The notes beneath the pieces were generated by a model. That model saw only the letters and a list, made by a program, of their open reading frames with translations. It was not told the DNA's origin and made no database searches. From Lachnospiraceae bacterium (GTDB lineage Bacteria; Bacteroidota; Bacteroidia; Bacteroidales; Muribaculaceae), in NCBI GenBank assembly GCA_023663655.1, contig JAMPGZ010000002.1:62001-126000 (forward strand): a stretch of 64,000 nucleotides of DNA. The letters run 5' to 3'. This document shows positions 53,009 to 61,700 of the stretch, piece by piece; position 1 is the first letter of the stretch, and every line of letters begins with the position of its first letter. The position numbers were made by a program, and so were the translations under genes.

Positions 53009-54331
53009 ATGTTTAAAGACGGAAATGACGGCTACACTATGCTTGAAGCGATAAAGGAGGCTAAGAGATGCTTGCATTGCAAGGTGCCTCTGTGCAAGAA
53101 AGGGTGTCCTATATCCAACGATATTCCCGACTGGATACATGAACTGTCGATGGGTAATCTCGGCAACGCGATGGCTCTGATCAACGCTAAAAGCAGCTTG
53201 CCGGCGGTGTGCGGACGTGTGTGTGCTCATGAACGCCAGTGCGAGGGTCATTGCATATTGAATAAGAAAGGCGAACATATACATATAGGAAAACTGGAGC
53301 AATTCATTTCGGATTTTGACTCCAACATGGGGCTTACCCATGAGAACATTCTCCCTAAAAATCGCGGACGCGTTGCCGTGATAGGCAGCGGACCCGCCGG
53401 GCTTACTGTTGCCGGCGAGCTTGCCCGCAAGGGATTTGCGGTGGAGATATTCGAGATGGAGCCGGAACCGGGCGGGGTGCTCATGTTCGGAATCCCGGAG
53501 TATCGTCTGCCAAAGGATGTGGTGCGCCGCGAGATAAAAAAGATCGAGCAGCTTGGCGTGGCTTTCCATTGCAACACCACAGTGGGGTATGACTATACTA
53601 TCGACGATCTTTTCCATCATGGATTTGATGCCATATTCATGGCTACCGGTACCGGCAAGCCCAAGAAGCTCGACATTCCCGGAGGCAATCTCGTGGGGGT
53701 GCGTCAGGCTGTGTACTTCCTGCGTCGCGTGAGTCTCTACAATTCGGGTTATCTTAACCGCGATGAGGTTCATGTGAAAGAGGGGCACAAGGTGTTTGTG
53801 GTCGGATGCGGCAACACGGCGATGGATGCCGCCCGCACGGCGGTGCGTCTCGGAGCTGCCGAAGTGACGGTGGTGTATCACCGCACAGTCGATGAGATGA
53901 GTGCCTTGAGAGCGGAATATGACGATGCTGTCAACGAGGGTGTGAAATTCTTGTGGAAATCATCAATTGTTGAAATTCATGACAAGGACGGCGAGCTCAA
54001 CGAAGTGGTGATCGAGACCGAAGGGGAGCGTGTCGTGCATGAAGCCGACAAGGTGATCATGGCGGTGGGCAGCAAGCCCGCTTCGCGCATAGTGTCGACC
54101 ACCCGTGGAATCGAGGTCGACAACAAAGGATATGTGATCACGCGCGATGTGCCTTACGGAATGACTACCCGCAAGGGGGTGTTTGCCGGAGGTGATGTCA
54201 CCAATCGTCCGGCTACGGTGGTCCATGCCATGCAGGATGCGCAAAAGGTTGCCGAGGGTATCATCCAGTATGTCGATGCCATAAAATTGCTCGATGCCAT
54301 CGAACAACCGAAGGACGAAAAATCCAATTAG
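53009..54331 (+). CDS. gltD: NAD(P)-dependent glutamate synthase small subunit-like oxidoreductase
   Basis: Flavin and [4Fe-4S] oxidoreductase of the GltD/GltA family that passes electrons from NADPH; cytosolic, 440 aa. The N-terminal cluster domain holds CLHCKVPLCKKGC (near residue 22) and CGRVCAHERQCEGHC (near 70). The FAD-binding motif VIGSGPAGLTVAGELARKG is near 124, the NADPH-binding VVGCGNTAMDAARTAVRLG near 268, and the C-terminal GGDVTNRPATVVHAMQDAQ near 395. No large glutamate synthase subunit (gltB) is nearby, so it may partner a distant gene or act as a stand-alone homotetramer. gltD is my best symbol. Confidence 0.87.
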   Translation: MFKDGNDGYTMLEAIKEAKRCLHCKVPLCKKGCPISNDIPDWIHELSMGNLGNAMALINAKSSLPAVCGRVCAHERQCEGHCILNKKGEHIHIGKLEQFISDFDSNMGLTHENILPKNRGRVAVIGSGPAGLTVAGELARKGFAVEIFEMEPEPGGVLMFGIPEYRLPKDVVRREIKKIEQLGVAFHCNTTVGYDYTIDDLFHHGFDAIFMATGTGKPKKLDIPGGNLVGVRQAVYFLRRVSLYNSGYLNRDEVHVKEGHKVFVVGCGNTAMDAARTAVRLGAAEVTVVYHRTVDEMSALRAEYDDAVNEGVKFLWKSSIVEIHDKDGELNEVVIETEGERVVHEADKVIMAVGSKPASRIVSTTRGIEVDNKGYVITRDVPYGMTTRKGVFAGGDVTNRPATVVHAMQDAQKVAEGIIQYVDAIKLLDAIEQPKDEKSN

Positions 54332-54352
54332 CACAGATAAAAACTTATTAAC

Positions 54353-54379
54353 AATTTTTCACTACAACAGTGAAAAATT
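54353..54379. terminator. AT-rich perfect hairpin after gltD
   Basis: AATTTTTCACT (54353-54363) pairs perfectly with AGTGAAAAATT (54369-54379) around a five-base loop, 21 bases after the stop. Confidence 0.6.
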
Positions 54380-54444
54380 TCGGGAATCTACCCATGCCGC
54401 TTTTGAATTTTTAATTCTCAGAGCGTCATATTAAGCATTAAAGC

Positions 54445-54491
54445 GCGGAAAATCAGAGCGATAAGCCTCATTTTCCGTGTTTTTATTTTTG
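54445..54491 (+). terminator. Second terminator hairpin with T run
   Basis: CGCGGAAAAT (54445-54454) pairs with ATTTTCCGTG (54471-54480), one G-T pair, then TTTTTATTTTT. It is the stronger rho-independent terminator in the 275-base gap before the SpmAB gene. Confidence 0.75.
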
Positions 54492-54584
54492 CTCAGAAAA
54501 ATTTTGACATCTCCATTGCGATCTGTTTTCTAAAAAATGAATCATCAATGGGGTAGGGGAGAGGTGGATTTCGATTTTTTCCGC

Positions 54585-54592
54585 TATTTTTG
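54585..54592 (+). promoter_or_regulatory. -7 promoter element of the SpmA-SpmB gene
   Basis: TATTTTTG, TAnnTTTG match, ending 14 bases before the ATG at 54607, so the leader is very short. Confidence 0.5.
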
Positions 54593-54606
54593 TAAAAAAA
54601 CTTGCA

Positions 54607-55839
54607 ATGGCATTAAATTACATCTGGATCGCGTTTTTTCTTCTTGCTTTCATCGTTGCGTTAGGCAAGACCGTTTTCTTTGGCGACTTTTCCATCTGGA
54701 GCAATATCATGGGCGCCTCTTTCACGTCGGCAGCCACCGCGTTTGAAATATCATTGGGGCTTACCGGGGTGCTTGCCCTGTGGATGGGATTGATGAAGAT
54801 AGGCGAGCGAGCCGGAGTCATTCAGTTTTTCGGGCGGTTGATAAGCCCGCTTTTCTGCCGCCTTTTCCCCGGCATCCCCAAAGGGCATCCGGCGATGGGC
54901 TCCATCTTCATGAATGTATCGGCTAATATGCTCGGGCTTGACAATGCCGCCACTCCGTTGGGGCTAAAGGCTATGCAGGAGATGCAGTCGTTAAATCCTA
55001 AAAAGGATACGGCAACCGATGCCATGCTTATGTTCCTGATACTCAACGCTTCTGGACTATGCTTTATTCCTATCGGGATAATGATGTACCGTGCTCAAGC
55101 CGGTGCGGCAAATCCCACCGATGTCTTTCTCCCAATTCTTTTAGCCACGTTCATCTCCACATTTGTGGGCATAGTGGCTCTGTGCGTGAAGCAGCGCATA
55201 CGGTTGTGGGACAAGGTGATGATCGCGTGGCTCGGAGGACTTGCAGCCGCTGTGGCACTGATAGTGTGGTTTTTCTCCTCGCTGCCGAAAGATGAGGTGG
55301 AACTCTATTCATCTTTTGTAGCCAATGTGTTGCTGTTCAGTGTTATAATCATGTTTATATGTGCCGGATTGAGGAAACGCATCAATATGTATGATTGCTT
55401 TATCGAGGGAGCTAAGGAGGGATTCAAGACTGTGGTCATGATTATTCCTTATCTTGTGGCGATCCTTGTGGCGATAGGTATGTTCAGGGCATCGGGAGCG
55501 ATGGAGGTAATTACTGATTTCATTGCAGGTTGTTTCAACGCCATTGGTGTGAATGCCGACTGGGTGGGCGCTCTTCCCACGGCGCTGATGAAGCCGTTGA
55601 GCGGCTCGGGCAGCCGTGGCATGATGGTTGACCTTATGAGCGCCTATGGTCCTGATGCGTTTGTTTCCCGCGTATCGGCAGCCATACAGGGTAGCACCGA
55701 TACCACATTCTACATCCTTGCGGTCTATTTCGGAAGCGTCGGGGTAGTCAAGACGAGATATGCCGTGCCCTACGCTCTTCTTGCCGATGTGACAGGCTCT
55801 ATAGCTGGCATCATCGCAGCTTATATATTCTTCCATTAG
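54607..55839 (+). CDS. SpmA-SpmB fusion (nucleoside-recognition 'Gate' membrane protein)
   Basis: Inner-membrane protein, 410 aa, that looks like an SpmA-type half (about 1-200) fused to an SpmB-type half (about 210-410). Marks: ISLGLTGVLALWMGLMKIGERAGV, FPGIPKGHPAMGSIFMNVSANMLGLDNAATPLGLKAM (near residue 95), and in the second half FIEGAKEGFKTVVMIIPYLVAILVAIGMFRASGAM and ALMKPLSGSGSRGMMVDLM. In spore-formers these are separate spore-maturation proteins. In Bacteroidetes the fusion occurs without sporulation; its transport substrate is unknown. Confidence 0.88.
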   Translation: MALNYIWIAFFLLAFIVALGKTVFFGDFSIWSNIMGASFTSAATAFEISLGLTGVLALWMGLMKIGERAGVIQFFGRLISPLFCRLFPGIPKGHPAMGSIFMNVSANMLGLDNAATPLGLKAMQEMQSLNPKKDTATDAMLMFLILNASGLCFIPIGIMMYRAQAGAANPTDVFLPILLATFISTFVGIVALCVKQRIRLWDKVMIAWLGGLAAAVALIVWFFSSLPKDEVELYSSFVANVLLFSVIIMFICAGLRKRINMYDCFIEGAKEGFKTVVMIIPYLVAILVAIGMFRASGAMEVITDFIAGCFNAIGVNADWVGALPTALMKPLSGSGSRGMMVDLMSAYGPDAFVSRVSAAIQGSTDTTFYILAVYFGSVGVVKTRYAVPYALLADVTGSIAGIIAAYIFFH

Positions 55840-55877
55840 CAAGGGTTCTTCTGCTTGATTATATGGCGAAATTTGCC

Positions 55878-55885
55878 TATTTTTG
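55878..55885 (+). promoter_or_regulatory. -7 promoter element of ybeY
   Basis: TATTTTTG, TAnnTTTG match, 31 bases before ATG 55909; supports that start over the upstream in-frame ATG at 55855. Confidence 0.55.
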
Positions 55886-55908
55886 CATTGATAAATAACC
55901 TGTTTACG

Positions 55909-56334
55909 ATGGAGAAATTGGAATGGCTCGCCGACGGAGTTGAGCTTCCCGAACTTGATTTTGACAGATATGCCCGCTGGATTGAAGAGGTGGCTCGCCG
56001 TCATGACCGTATTCTTGGTCCGGTGGTATATATCTTCTGTAATGATGACAAGATCATTGACGTGAACCGTCAGTTTCTGAATCATGATTACTATACCGAT
56101 ATCATTACATTTGACTACTCGCGAGGCAAGCTCATAAGTGGCGATCTTTTCATATCGCTTGACACTGTTGCTACCAATGCCGAGCTTGTGGGTGCCACGT
56201 ATTGCAATGAACTTGACCGTGTGATAATCCACGGTATTCTTCACCTGTGTGGCATAAATGATAAAGGACCCGGCGAAAGGGAAATTATGGAAGCTCATGA
56301 AAATGAGGCTTTAACGCTGTTGAACAACTTATAA
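55909..56334 (+). CDS. ybeY: rRNA maturation endoribonuclease YbeY
   Basis: Zinc-dependent endoribonuclease for 16S rRNA 3'-end processing and ribosome quality control; cytosolic. I choose ATG 55909 (MEKLEWLADG..., 141 aa). The frame begins at 55855, but a -7 promoter element lies between. The signature HGILHLCGINDKGPGEREIMEAHE near the C-terminus supplies the zinc-binding His residues. An internal LNHDYYTDIITFDYS segment near residue 55 is typical. It is followed closely by mnmG (25 bases). Confidence 0.94.
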   Translation: MEKLEWLADGVELPELDFDRYARWIEEVARRHDRILGPVVYIFCNDDKIIDVNRQFLNHDYYTDIITFDYSRGKLISGDLFISLDTVATNAELVGATYCNELDRVIIHGILHLCGINDKGPGEREIMEAHENEALTLLNNL

Positions 56335-56359
56335 AATTCCATATAAAGGAACTGTATAT

Positions 56360-58237
56360 ATGACATTTGACTATGATGTGATTGTGATAGGCGCCGGTCA
56401 TGCCGGATGTGAGGCTGCCGCGGCTTCGGCTAATATGGGAGCTTCAACGATGCTTATCACTATGGACATGAACAAGATCGCCCAGATGAGCTGCAACCCT
56501 GCTGTGGGTGGCATTGCCAAAGGGCAGATTGTGCGTGAGATTGACGCGCTTGGCGGCATGATGGGAATCGTGACCGACCGCACGGCGATACAATTCCGGA
56601 TGCTCAACCGGTCGAAAGGACCGGCGATGTGGAGCCCTCGCGCGCAGAGTGACCGTATGCGTTTCAGCGAGACCTGGCGCGGCATTCTTGAGAATACCCC
56701 CAATCTCTATATGTGGCAGGATTCGGTCAATTCGCTCATCATTGAAGAGGGTAAAGTGACAGGAGTGAAAACCGCTCTCGGGGCGGAATTTCATGCGAAA
56801 GCGGTGATTCTTACAGCCGGAACTTTCCTTAACGGACTTATGCACGTGGGTCGCGCTCAGGTAAAGGGCGGACGCATATCGGAACCTGCTTCCTACGGTG
56901 TTACCGAGCAGTTGCGTGACTATGGCTTCGCCACCGACCGAATGAAGACCGGAACTCCTGTGAGAATCGACGGACGAAGCGTGAAATGGGAGCTTACCAC
57001 GCCTCAGGCAGGGGAGAATGACTATCATAAGTTCAGCTATCTGCCGTCGGTGAAACGCGAGCTTAAGCAGCGCGAATGTTATACGGTCTACACTAACGAG
57101 ACCACGCACGAAATTCTGCGTGAGGGATTGCCCGACTCGCCGTTGTTCAACGGTCAGATACAAAGCATAGGGCCCCGTTATTGCCCCAGCATCGAAACGA
57201 AGATAGTCACTTTTGCCGATAAAACCGAGCATCAGCTGTTTCTGGAGCCTGAGGGTGAAACCACGCAGGAGTTCTATCTGAACGGCTTCTCGTCATCGCT
57301 GCCCATGAACATCCAGATAGGGGCTATGCACACTATTCCGGCTCTTGCCGATGTGCAGATTTACCGTCCGGGATATGCCATAGAATATGATTTCTTTGAC
57401 CCTCGACAGCTTAACCACACCCTTGAAACCAAGCTCGTGGAGAGCCTCTATTTTGCCGGTCAGGTCAACGGCACCACAGGATATGAGGAAGCTGCCGGAC
57501 AAGGATTGATAGCCGGTATAAACGCTGCGTTGAAGGTGAAAGGGAAGGCTCCGTTCACCCTTGGCAGGGACGAGGCATATATAGGCGTACTCATTGACGA
57601 TCTTGTGATAAAGGGCGTGGATGAGCCTTACCGTATGTTCACTTCCCGTGCAGAATACCGCATTCTTTTGCGTCAGGATGATGCCGATATGCGTCTCACT
57701 TCGCGAGGCTATGAGATAGGACTTGCAACCGAGGAACGCTATAAATTGATGCTGTCAAAGAGGGAACAGCGTGACCGTCTTATCGAATTCACACGTGGCT
57801 TCTCGATTAAGCCGGCGTTGATCAATCCGGTGCTTGAGGCTATGGGCGTAGCTCCGCTGAAACATGGCTGCAAGCTATTTGACCTGCTTCTGCGCCCGCA
57901 ATTGAATTTCGAGAATCTGTCGCCGCACATTCCCGCTCTTGCCGAGGCTGTCGCTTCCATCGAGGAAGATCGTCGCGAGGAGATAGTGGAGGCTGCTGAA
58001 ATCCTTGTGAAGTATCAGGGATATATCGACCGCGAACGTCTCGTAGCCGATAAGCTCCACCGTCTTGAAGAGCTCAAGATAAAAGGACGCTTCAATTATT
58101 CCGAGTTGAAGTCGCTGTCAACCGAGGCAAGGCAGAAGCTCGAGAAATTCCAGCCTGAGACCGTGGCGCAGGCAAGTCGCATTCCGGGCATTTCGCCTAG
58201 CGACATCAATATCCTGCTGTTGTTACTCGGTCGTTAA
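56360..58237 (+). CDS. mnmG: tRNA uridine-5-carboxymethylaminomethyl synthesis enzyme MnmG
   Basis: FAD-dependent enzyme that, with MnmE, installs cmnm5U at wobble U34 of several tRNAs; cytosolic. The 625-aa length is typical. FAD site VIGAGHAGCEAAAASANMG is near residue 10, followed by CNPAVGGIAKGQIVREIDALGG near 47, RMLNRSKGPAMWSPRAQSDR near 78, GTFLNG near 155, and a C-terminal helical region RIPGISPSDINILLL. The gene was formerly gidA. It is immediately followed by a parS-like 16-mer. ybeY lies 25 bases upstream. Confidence 0.97.
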   Translation: MTFDYDVIVIGAGHAGCEAAAASANMGASTMLITMDMNKIAQMSCNPAVGGIAKGQIVREIDALGGMMGIVTDRTAIQFRMLNRSKGPAMWSPRAQSDRMRFSETWRGILENTPNLYMWQDSVNSLIIEEGKVTGVKTALGAEFHAKAVILTAGTFLNGLMHVGRAQVKGGRISEPASYGVTEQLRDYGFATDRMKTGTPVRIDGRSVKWELTTPQAGENDYHKFSYLPSVKRELKQRECYTVYTNETTHEILREGLPDSPLFNGQIQSIGPRYCPSIETKIVTFADKTEHQLFLEPEGETTQEFYLNGFSSSLPMNIQIGAMHTIPALADVQIYRPGYAIEYDFFDPRQLNHTLETKLVESLYFAGQVNGTTGYEEAAGQGLIAGINAALKVKGKAPFTLGRDEAYIGVLIDDLVIKGVDEPYRMFTSRAEYRILLRQDDADMRLTSRGYEIGLATEERYKLMLSKREQRDRLIEFTRGFSIKPALINPVLEAMGVAPLKHGCKLFDLLLRPQLNFENLSPHIPALAEAVASIEEDRREEIVEAAEILVKYQGYIDRERLVADKLHRLEELKIKGRFNYSELKSLSTEARQKLEKFQPETVAQASRIPGISPSDINILLLLLGR

Positions 58238-58253
58238 TGTTTCACGTGGAACA
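58238..58253. other. parS: parS-like ParB binding site
   Basis: The 16-mer is TGTTTCACGTGGAACA, matching the ParB-site pattern TGTTnCACGTGnAACA with half-sites TGTTTCAC and TGTTCCAC. It begins directly after the mnmG stop codon, a classic origin-proximal location. ParA/ParB genes are not in the window. The match to the conserved pattern is exact; function is inferred. Confidence 0.85.
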
Positions 58254-58294
58254 AACATAATAAAGTAGAAAACAATAATTTAACACATAAGTCT

Positions 58295-58813
58295 ATGGAA
58301 TATTTAAAGTCAAAAATCCGCGATGTGATTGATTTCCCGAAAGAGGGTATCATTTTCCGTGATCTTACCACCATGTTCAAGGATGCGCGTGCCCTACATA
58401 TCGTTGGATGGGACTTGGCGCAACTTTATCGCGACAAGGGCGTTACTAAAGTCGTGGGTATTGAATCGCGCGGATTTATCGGCGGCTCTATTCTCGCATA
58501 CGAAATCGGTGCCGGATTTGTGCCTGCACGTAAGCCCGGCAAACTTCCTGCCGACACCGTGAGCATGTCCTACGGAAAAGAGTATGGCACCGACACAATC
58601 GAGATACACCGTGACGCCATCACCCCCGATGATGTGGTTGTGATCCATGATGACCTTCTCGCCACAGGCGGCACAATGGCTGCTTGCTATGAGCTTGTGA
58701 AGAGCATGAATCCCCGCAAGGTGTACATCAATTTCATCGTCGAGCTGACTGCGTTGGGCGGTCGCGCCAATCTTCCCGCTGATGCCGACGTTTCGTCATT
58801 GATTAAATATTGA
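58295..58813 (+). CDS. apt: Adenine phosphoribosyltransferase
   Basis: Salvages adenine to AMP with PRPP; cytosolic. The 172-aa length fits. Marks: IRDVIDFPKEGIIFRDLT at the N-terminus, GIESRGFIGGSILAYEIG near residue 55, and the PRPP loop VVVIHDDLLATGGTMAA near 115. It lies 57 bases after mnmG, and uvrC starts four bases after its stop, suggesting the genes share a transcript. With guaD, this gives the window two purine-salvage genes. Confidence 0.95.
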   Translation: MEYLKSKIRDVIDFPKEGIIFRDLTTMFKDARALHIVGWDLAQLYRDKGVTKVVGIESRGFIGGSILAYEIGAGFVPARKPGKLPADTVSMSYGKEYGTDTIEIHRDAITPDDVVVIHDDLLATGGTMAACYELVKSMNPRKVYINFIVELTALGGRANLPADADVSSLIKY

Positions 58814-58817
58814 ACTA

Positions 58818-60632
58818 TTGGCAAAAGTTGAGAAATCAAAAGAACTGAAGGAGAAAATCTCCATTCTTCCCGAGACTCCCGGCTGCTATCTGTATTATGA
58901 TTCAGCCGGGACAGTCATCTATGTGGGTAAGGCGAAGAACCTGAAGAGGCGAGTGTCATCTTATTTCAACCGCACCCACGACTCGGTGCGCACCAATCTG
59001 CTGGTGCGTAACATCGCCGATATGCGCTACATCGTGGTGCCTACCGAACAGGATGCGTTGAACCTCGAAAATTCGCTCATAAAGGAGTATAAGCCTCATT
59101 ACAATGTGCTCCTGAAGGATGACAAGTCCTATCCCTGGATTGTGGTGACCAAGGAGCATTATCCGCGTGTTTTTCTGACTCGCACACGCATTAAGGACGG
59201 GTCGAAATACTACGGACCTTATACCAATACAGGTGTGGCTAAGGCGGTGCTCAATCTCATCATGGAGCTTTATCCTGTGAGGACCTGCCGCCATGCGATA
59301 ACGCCCGAATATGTGAAACGGGGCAAGGGGAGACTCTGCCTTGAATATCATCTCAAGAACTGCCTCGGGTGCTGCAAGGGGATGATCGACGAGCAGGAGT
59401 ATGGCGCCATGATCGACAATGTGAAAAAGATTCTGAGCGGCGACACCCAGGAGCTTCTCGACTATCTGAAAAACGACATGATGCGGCTTGCCGGAGAACT
59501 GCGTTTTGAGGAAGCGCAGATGCTTAAGGAGAAATATGAGCTTATAGCCCGATACCAGTCCAAGAGTGTGATCGTGAGCCAGACCCTTGACGACATTGAC
59601 GTGTTTGGCGTCGACGATGACAAGGAGGTGGTTTATGTCAACTATATGCACGTGCGTCGCGGCGCGATTGTGCGAAGCATCACGCTTGAATACAAGCGTC
59701 GTCTTGATGAGTCGGTGGAGCAGATCTTAGGTTACGCCATAATGGAGATAGCAGAGAAATTCCAGCTCAAATATGATGAGATTCTTGTGCCTGTACTGCC
59801 TGAGATTCCTCTCGATGGAGTTGTGTTCAATGTGCCGAAGCGCGGCGACAAACTGAAGCTGCTTGAAGTGTCGACCCACAATGCCCGCCAGAACAAGATT
59901 GATTCTCTAAAGATGATGGAGAAGCATGACCCTGAGAAACGTGTGGAGCACACGCTTGTGAGAATGATGTCGGATTTCCGCCTGAAGGTGCTGCCGGTCC
60001 ACATTGAGTGCTTTGACAATTCCAATATCCAGGGCACTAATCCTGTCGCGTCATGCGTGGTGTTCAAGAATGCCAAGCCGTCGAAGAAGGATTACCGCCA
60101 TTTCAACATCAAGACTGTGGAAGGACCTGATGATTTCGCTTCGATGAAAGAGGTGCTCACGCGGCGTTACACGCGTCTTATGGAGGAGGGAGAGGACTTG
60201 CCTCAGCTCATAGTTGTCGACGGCGGAAAGGGGCAGTTGAGCGCCGCTGTGGAGGCTCTCGACGAAATAGGGCTCAGGGGTACGATCGCAGTGGTAGGAA
60301 TCGCCAAAAGACTTGAGGAGATATATTTCCCCGGCGACAGTATTCCGCTTTATATTGACAAGAATTCCGAATCGCTTCGCGTGGTTCAACACTTGCGCGA
60401 CGAGGCTCACCGGTTTGGCATCACACATCATCGTAACCGCCGCAGCAAATCGCAGATAGTCAGCGAATTGGATGAGATAAAAGGCATCGGAGAAAAGAGC
60501 AAAGAGGCTCTTCTTCAGGCATTTAAGTCGGTGAAACGCATAAAAGAGGCGCCGATCGACAAGCTCGCCGATGTAGTAGGTCCCGCCAAGGCATCCCTCA
60601 TCTACAACTCCCTCCATCCCGAAAATGAATAG
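58818..60632 (+). CDS. uvrC: Excinuclease ABC subunit C
   Basis: Dual nuclease of nucleotide excision repair, making both incisions around a UvrB-marked lesion. The start is TTG at 58818, four bases after the apt stop. The protein is 604 aa. It has the GIY-YIG domain LPETPGCYLYYDSAGTVIYVGKAKNLKRR (about 15-45), a UVR motif LRFEEAQMLKEKYELI near 232, the UvrC RNase-H-like region (about 380-520), and a C-terminal helix-hairpin-helix IKGIGEKSKEALLQAF near 555. Its proximity suggests translational coupling to apt. Confidence 0.95.
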   Translation: MAKVEKSKELKEKISILPETPGCYLYYDSAGTVIYVGKAKNLKRRVSSYFNRTHDSVRTNLLVRNIADMRYIVVPTEQDALNLENSLIKEYKPHYNVLLKDDKSYPWIVVTKEHYPRVFLTRTRIKDGSKYYGPYTNTGVAKAVLNLIMELYPVRTCRHAITPEYVKRGKGRLCLEYHLKNCLGCCKGMIDEQEYGAMIDNVKKILSGDTQELLDYLKNDMMRLAGELRFEEAQMLKEKYELIARYQSKSVIVSQTLDDIDVFGVDDDKEVVYVNYMHVRRGAIVRSITLEYKRRLDESVEQILGYAIMEIAEKFQLKYDEILVPVLPEIPLDGVVFNVPKRGDKLKLLEVSTHNARQNKIDSLKMMEKHDPEKRVEHTLVRMMSDFRLKVLPVHIECFDNSNIQGTNPVASCVVFKNAKPSKKDYRHFNIKTVEGPDDFASMKEVLTRRYTRLMEEGEDLPQLIVVDGGKGQLSAAVEALDEIGLRGTIAVVGIAKRLEEIYFPGDSIPLYIDKNSESLRVVQHLRDEAHRFGITHHRNRRSKSQIVSELDEIKGIGEKSKEALLQAFKSVKRIKEAPIDKLADVVGPAKASLIYNSLHPENE

Positions 60633-60694
60633 GTTAATCTTAAAATAATCACATAATTCAAGCCGAAATAGCATGATTAATCGGAAAATTTTAT

Positions 60695-60702
60695 ATATTT
60701 GC
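60695..60702 (+). promoter_or_regulatory. -7 promoter element of the outer-membrane-like gene
   Basis: TATATTTG, TAnnTTTG match, 31 bases before the ATG at 60734. Confidence 0.55.
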
Positions 60703-60733
60703 GATTATTGTCTGTTTTGATTGTCAGAAAGTT

Positions 60734-61486
60734 ATGCGTTTTATTTTAACCTTAGGTCTTTTTTTCTGCCTTATAGGCAGTGTGTCGGGTGCCAATGTCG
60801 GTGCCGAGTCGGTTTGCGACACGGTAGTTCAGGATAAAAAAGAGTCATTGAGACGGTGGAGCATATCCATGGAGGTGGGCGGATGCTTCAATGTCGGTAA
60901 TGATCAAGGTCCGGCAGATTGGCGTCCACCGGCAGTCCACAGTGAGTTTAGCCTTCGACTGAGTTATAAGTTTTTGAAATGGCTCGGGGTGTACGGCGAT
61001 GTAATGATATGGGGCCCTTATGCAAGTGATCCGGGTCAGGATCCCGATGGGGTGAATTTTGATTATTATGGATGCTTTGATATTATGCGGTTTGGTGCCG
61101 GTATAGGTCTTATGGCTGATTTCCGCAAAGGCAAATTCATATTTTCGCCACGAGTGGGATATGGAACGGCTCAAATCCAAATGGGCGAATACGAGTCAGA
61201 GATTTGTGCGGAGTATGAAGATGGGATTGCAAAACCTGATGATGAACAACGGAAATGGATATTTGAGCGAGATATAGTTCCGAAATATGTTAATGTGGGA
61301 TTTTCCGTAGAGCGCTGTTTGCTTTATGGTGTTGGGTACTTTATTGACGTTAATTACAAAATTCCGCTCAATAGATCTCGTCATGCCCTCTATCTGGAGG
61401 ATAATGAGATTCCGGTGTTCTTGTGGAAATCCCATAGCTGGGTGAATGAGATTGGTGTATGTCTTGGTGCAAGGGTTCGGTTCTAA
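60734..61486 (+). CDS. Exported protein, possible small outer-membrane beta-barrel
   Basis: Not assigned to a family. The 250-aa protein has a signal peptide (1-19, ending VSG-AN). It then has alternating hydrophobic/polar strands rich in Tyr and Gly: WSISMEVGGCFNVG, SLRLSYKFLKWLGVYGDVM, MRFGAGIGLMADFRKGKFIFSPRVGYGT. It ends VCLGARVRF with a terminal Phe. The terminal aromatic residue and Tyr/Gly strands fit an outer-membrane beta-barrel of about eight strands. Regulation and partners are unknown. Confidence 0.75.
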   Translation: MRFILTLGLFFCLIGSVSGANVGAESVCDTVVQDKKESLRRWSISMEVGGCFNVGNDQGPADWRPPAVHSEFSLRLSYKFLKWLGVYGDVMIWGPYASDPGQDPDGVNFDYYGCFDIMRFGAGIGLMADFRKGKFIFSPRVGYGTAQIQMGEYESEICAEYEDGIAKPDDEQRKWIFERDIVPKYVNVGFSVERCLLYGVGYFIDVNYKIPLNRSRHALYLEDNEIPVFLWKSHSWVNEIGVCLGARVRF

Positions 61487-61498
61487 GGAGTGAAACCA

Positions 61499-61535
61499 AT
61501 TAGTCCAATTAGTCTAATTGGACTAATGAGACTAA
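61499..61535. repeat. Near-perfect 29-bp palindrome of the CTAATTAG repeat family
   Basis: Fourteen bases at 61499-61512 are the exact inverse complement of 61514-61527, around a single T. The words match the cluster at 13473-13509. The palindrome is upstream of the PL11 promoter. Confidence 0.7.
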
Positions 61536-61554
61536 TAATTCCAAATTATTGTAT

Positions 61555-61585
61555 TTTGGAATTATTTGGGAAATTGCTATATTTG
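61555..61585 (+). promoter_or_regulatory. Consensus promoter of the PL11 gene
   Basis: TTTG (61555-61558), exactly 19 bases, then TATATTTG (61578-61585): a perfect Bacteroidetes promoter. An inverted repeat TTCCAAA (61539-61545) / TTTGGAA (61555-61561) overlaps the -33 box and could bind a regulator. The leader to the ATG at 61701 is about 110 bases. Confidence 0.8.
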
Positions 61586-61700
61586 CGTTTGATTAGCCAT
61601 GAAATGCAGTGCGTTAGGGCAATGACGATGTGTCCGGTTTGATTGGCTCGTGATTGATGATAATACCAAACAAAAATACCTAAAATTAAAAATTTCCTGC

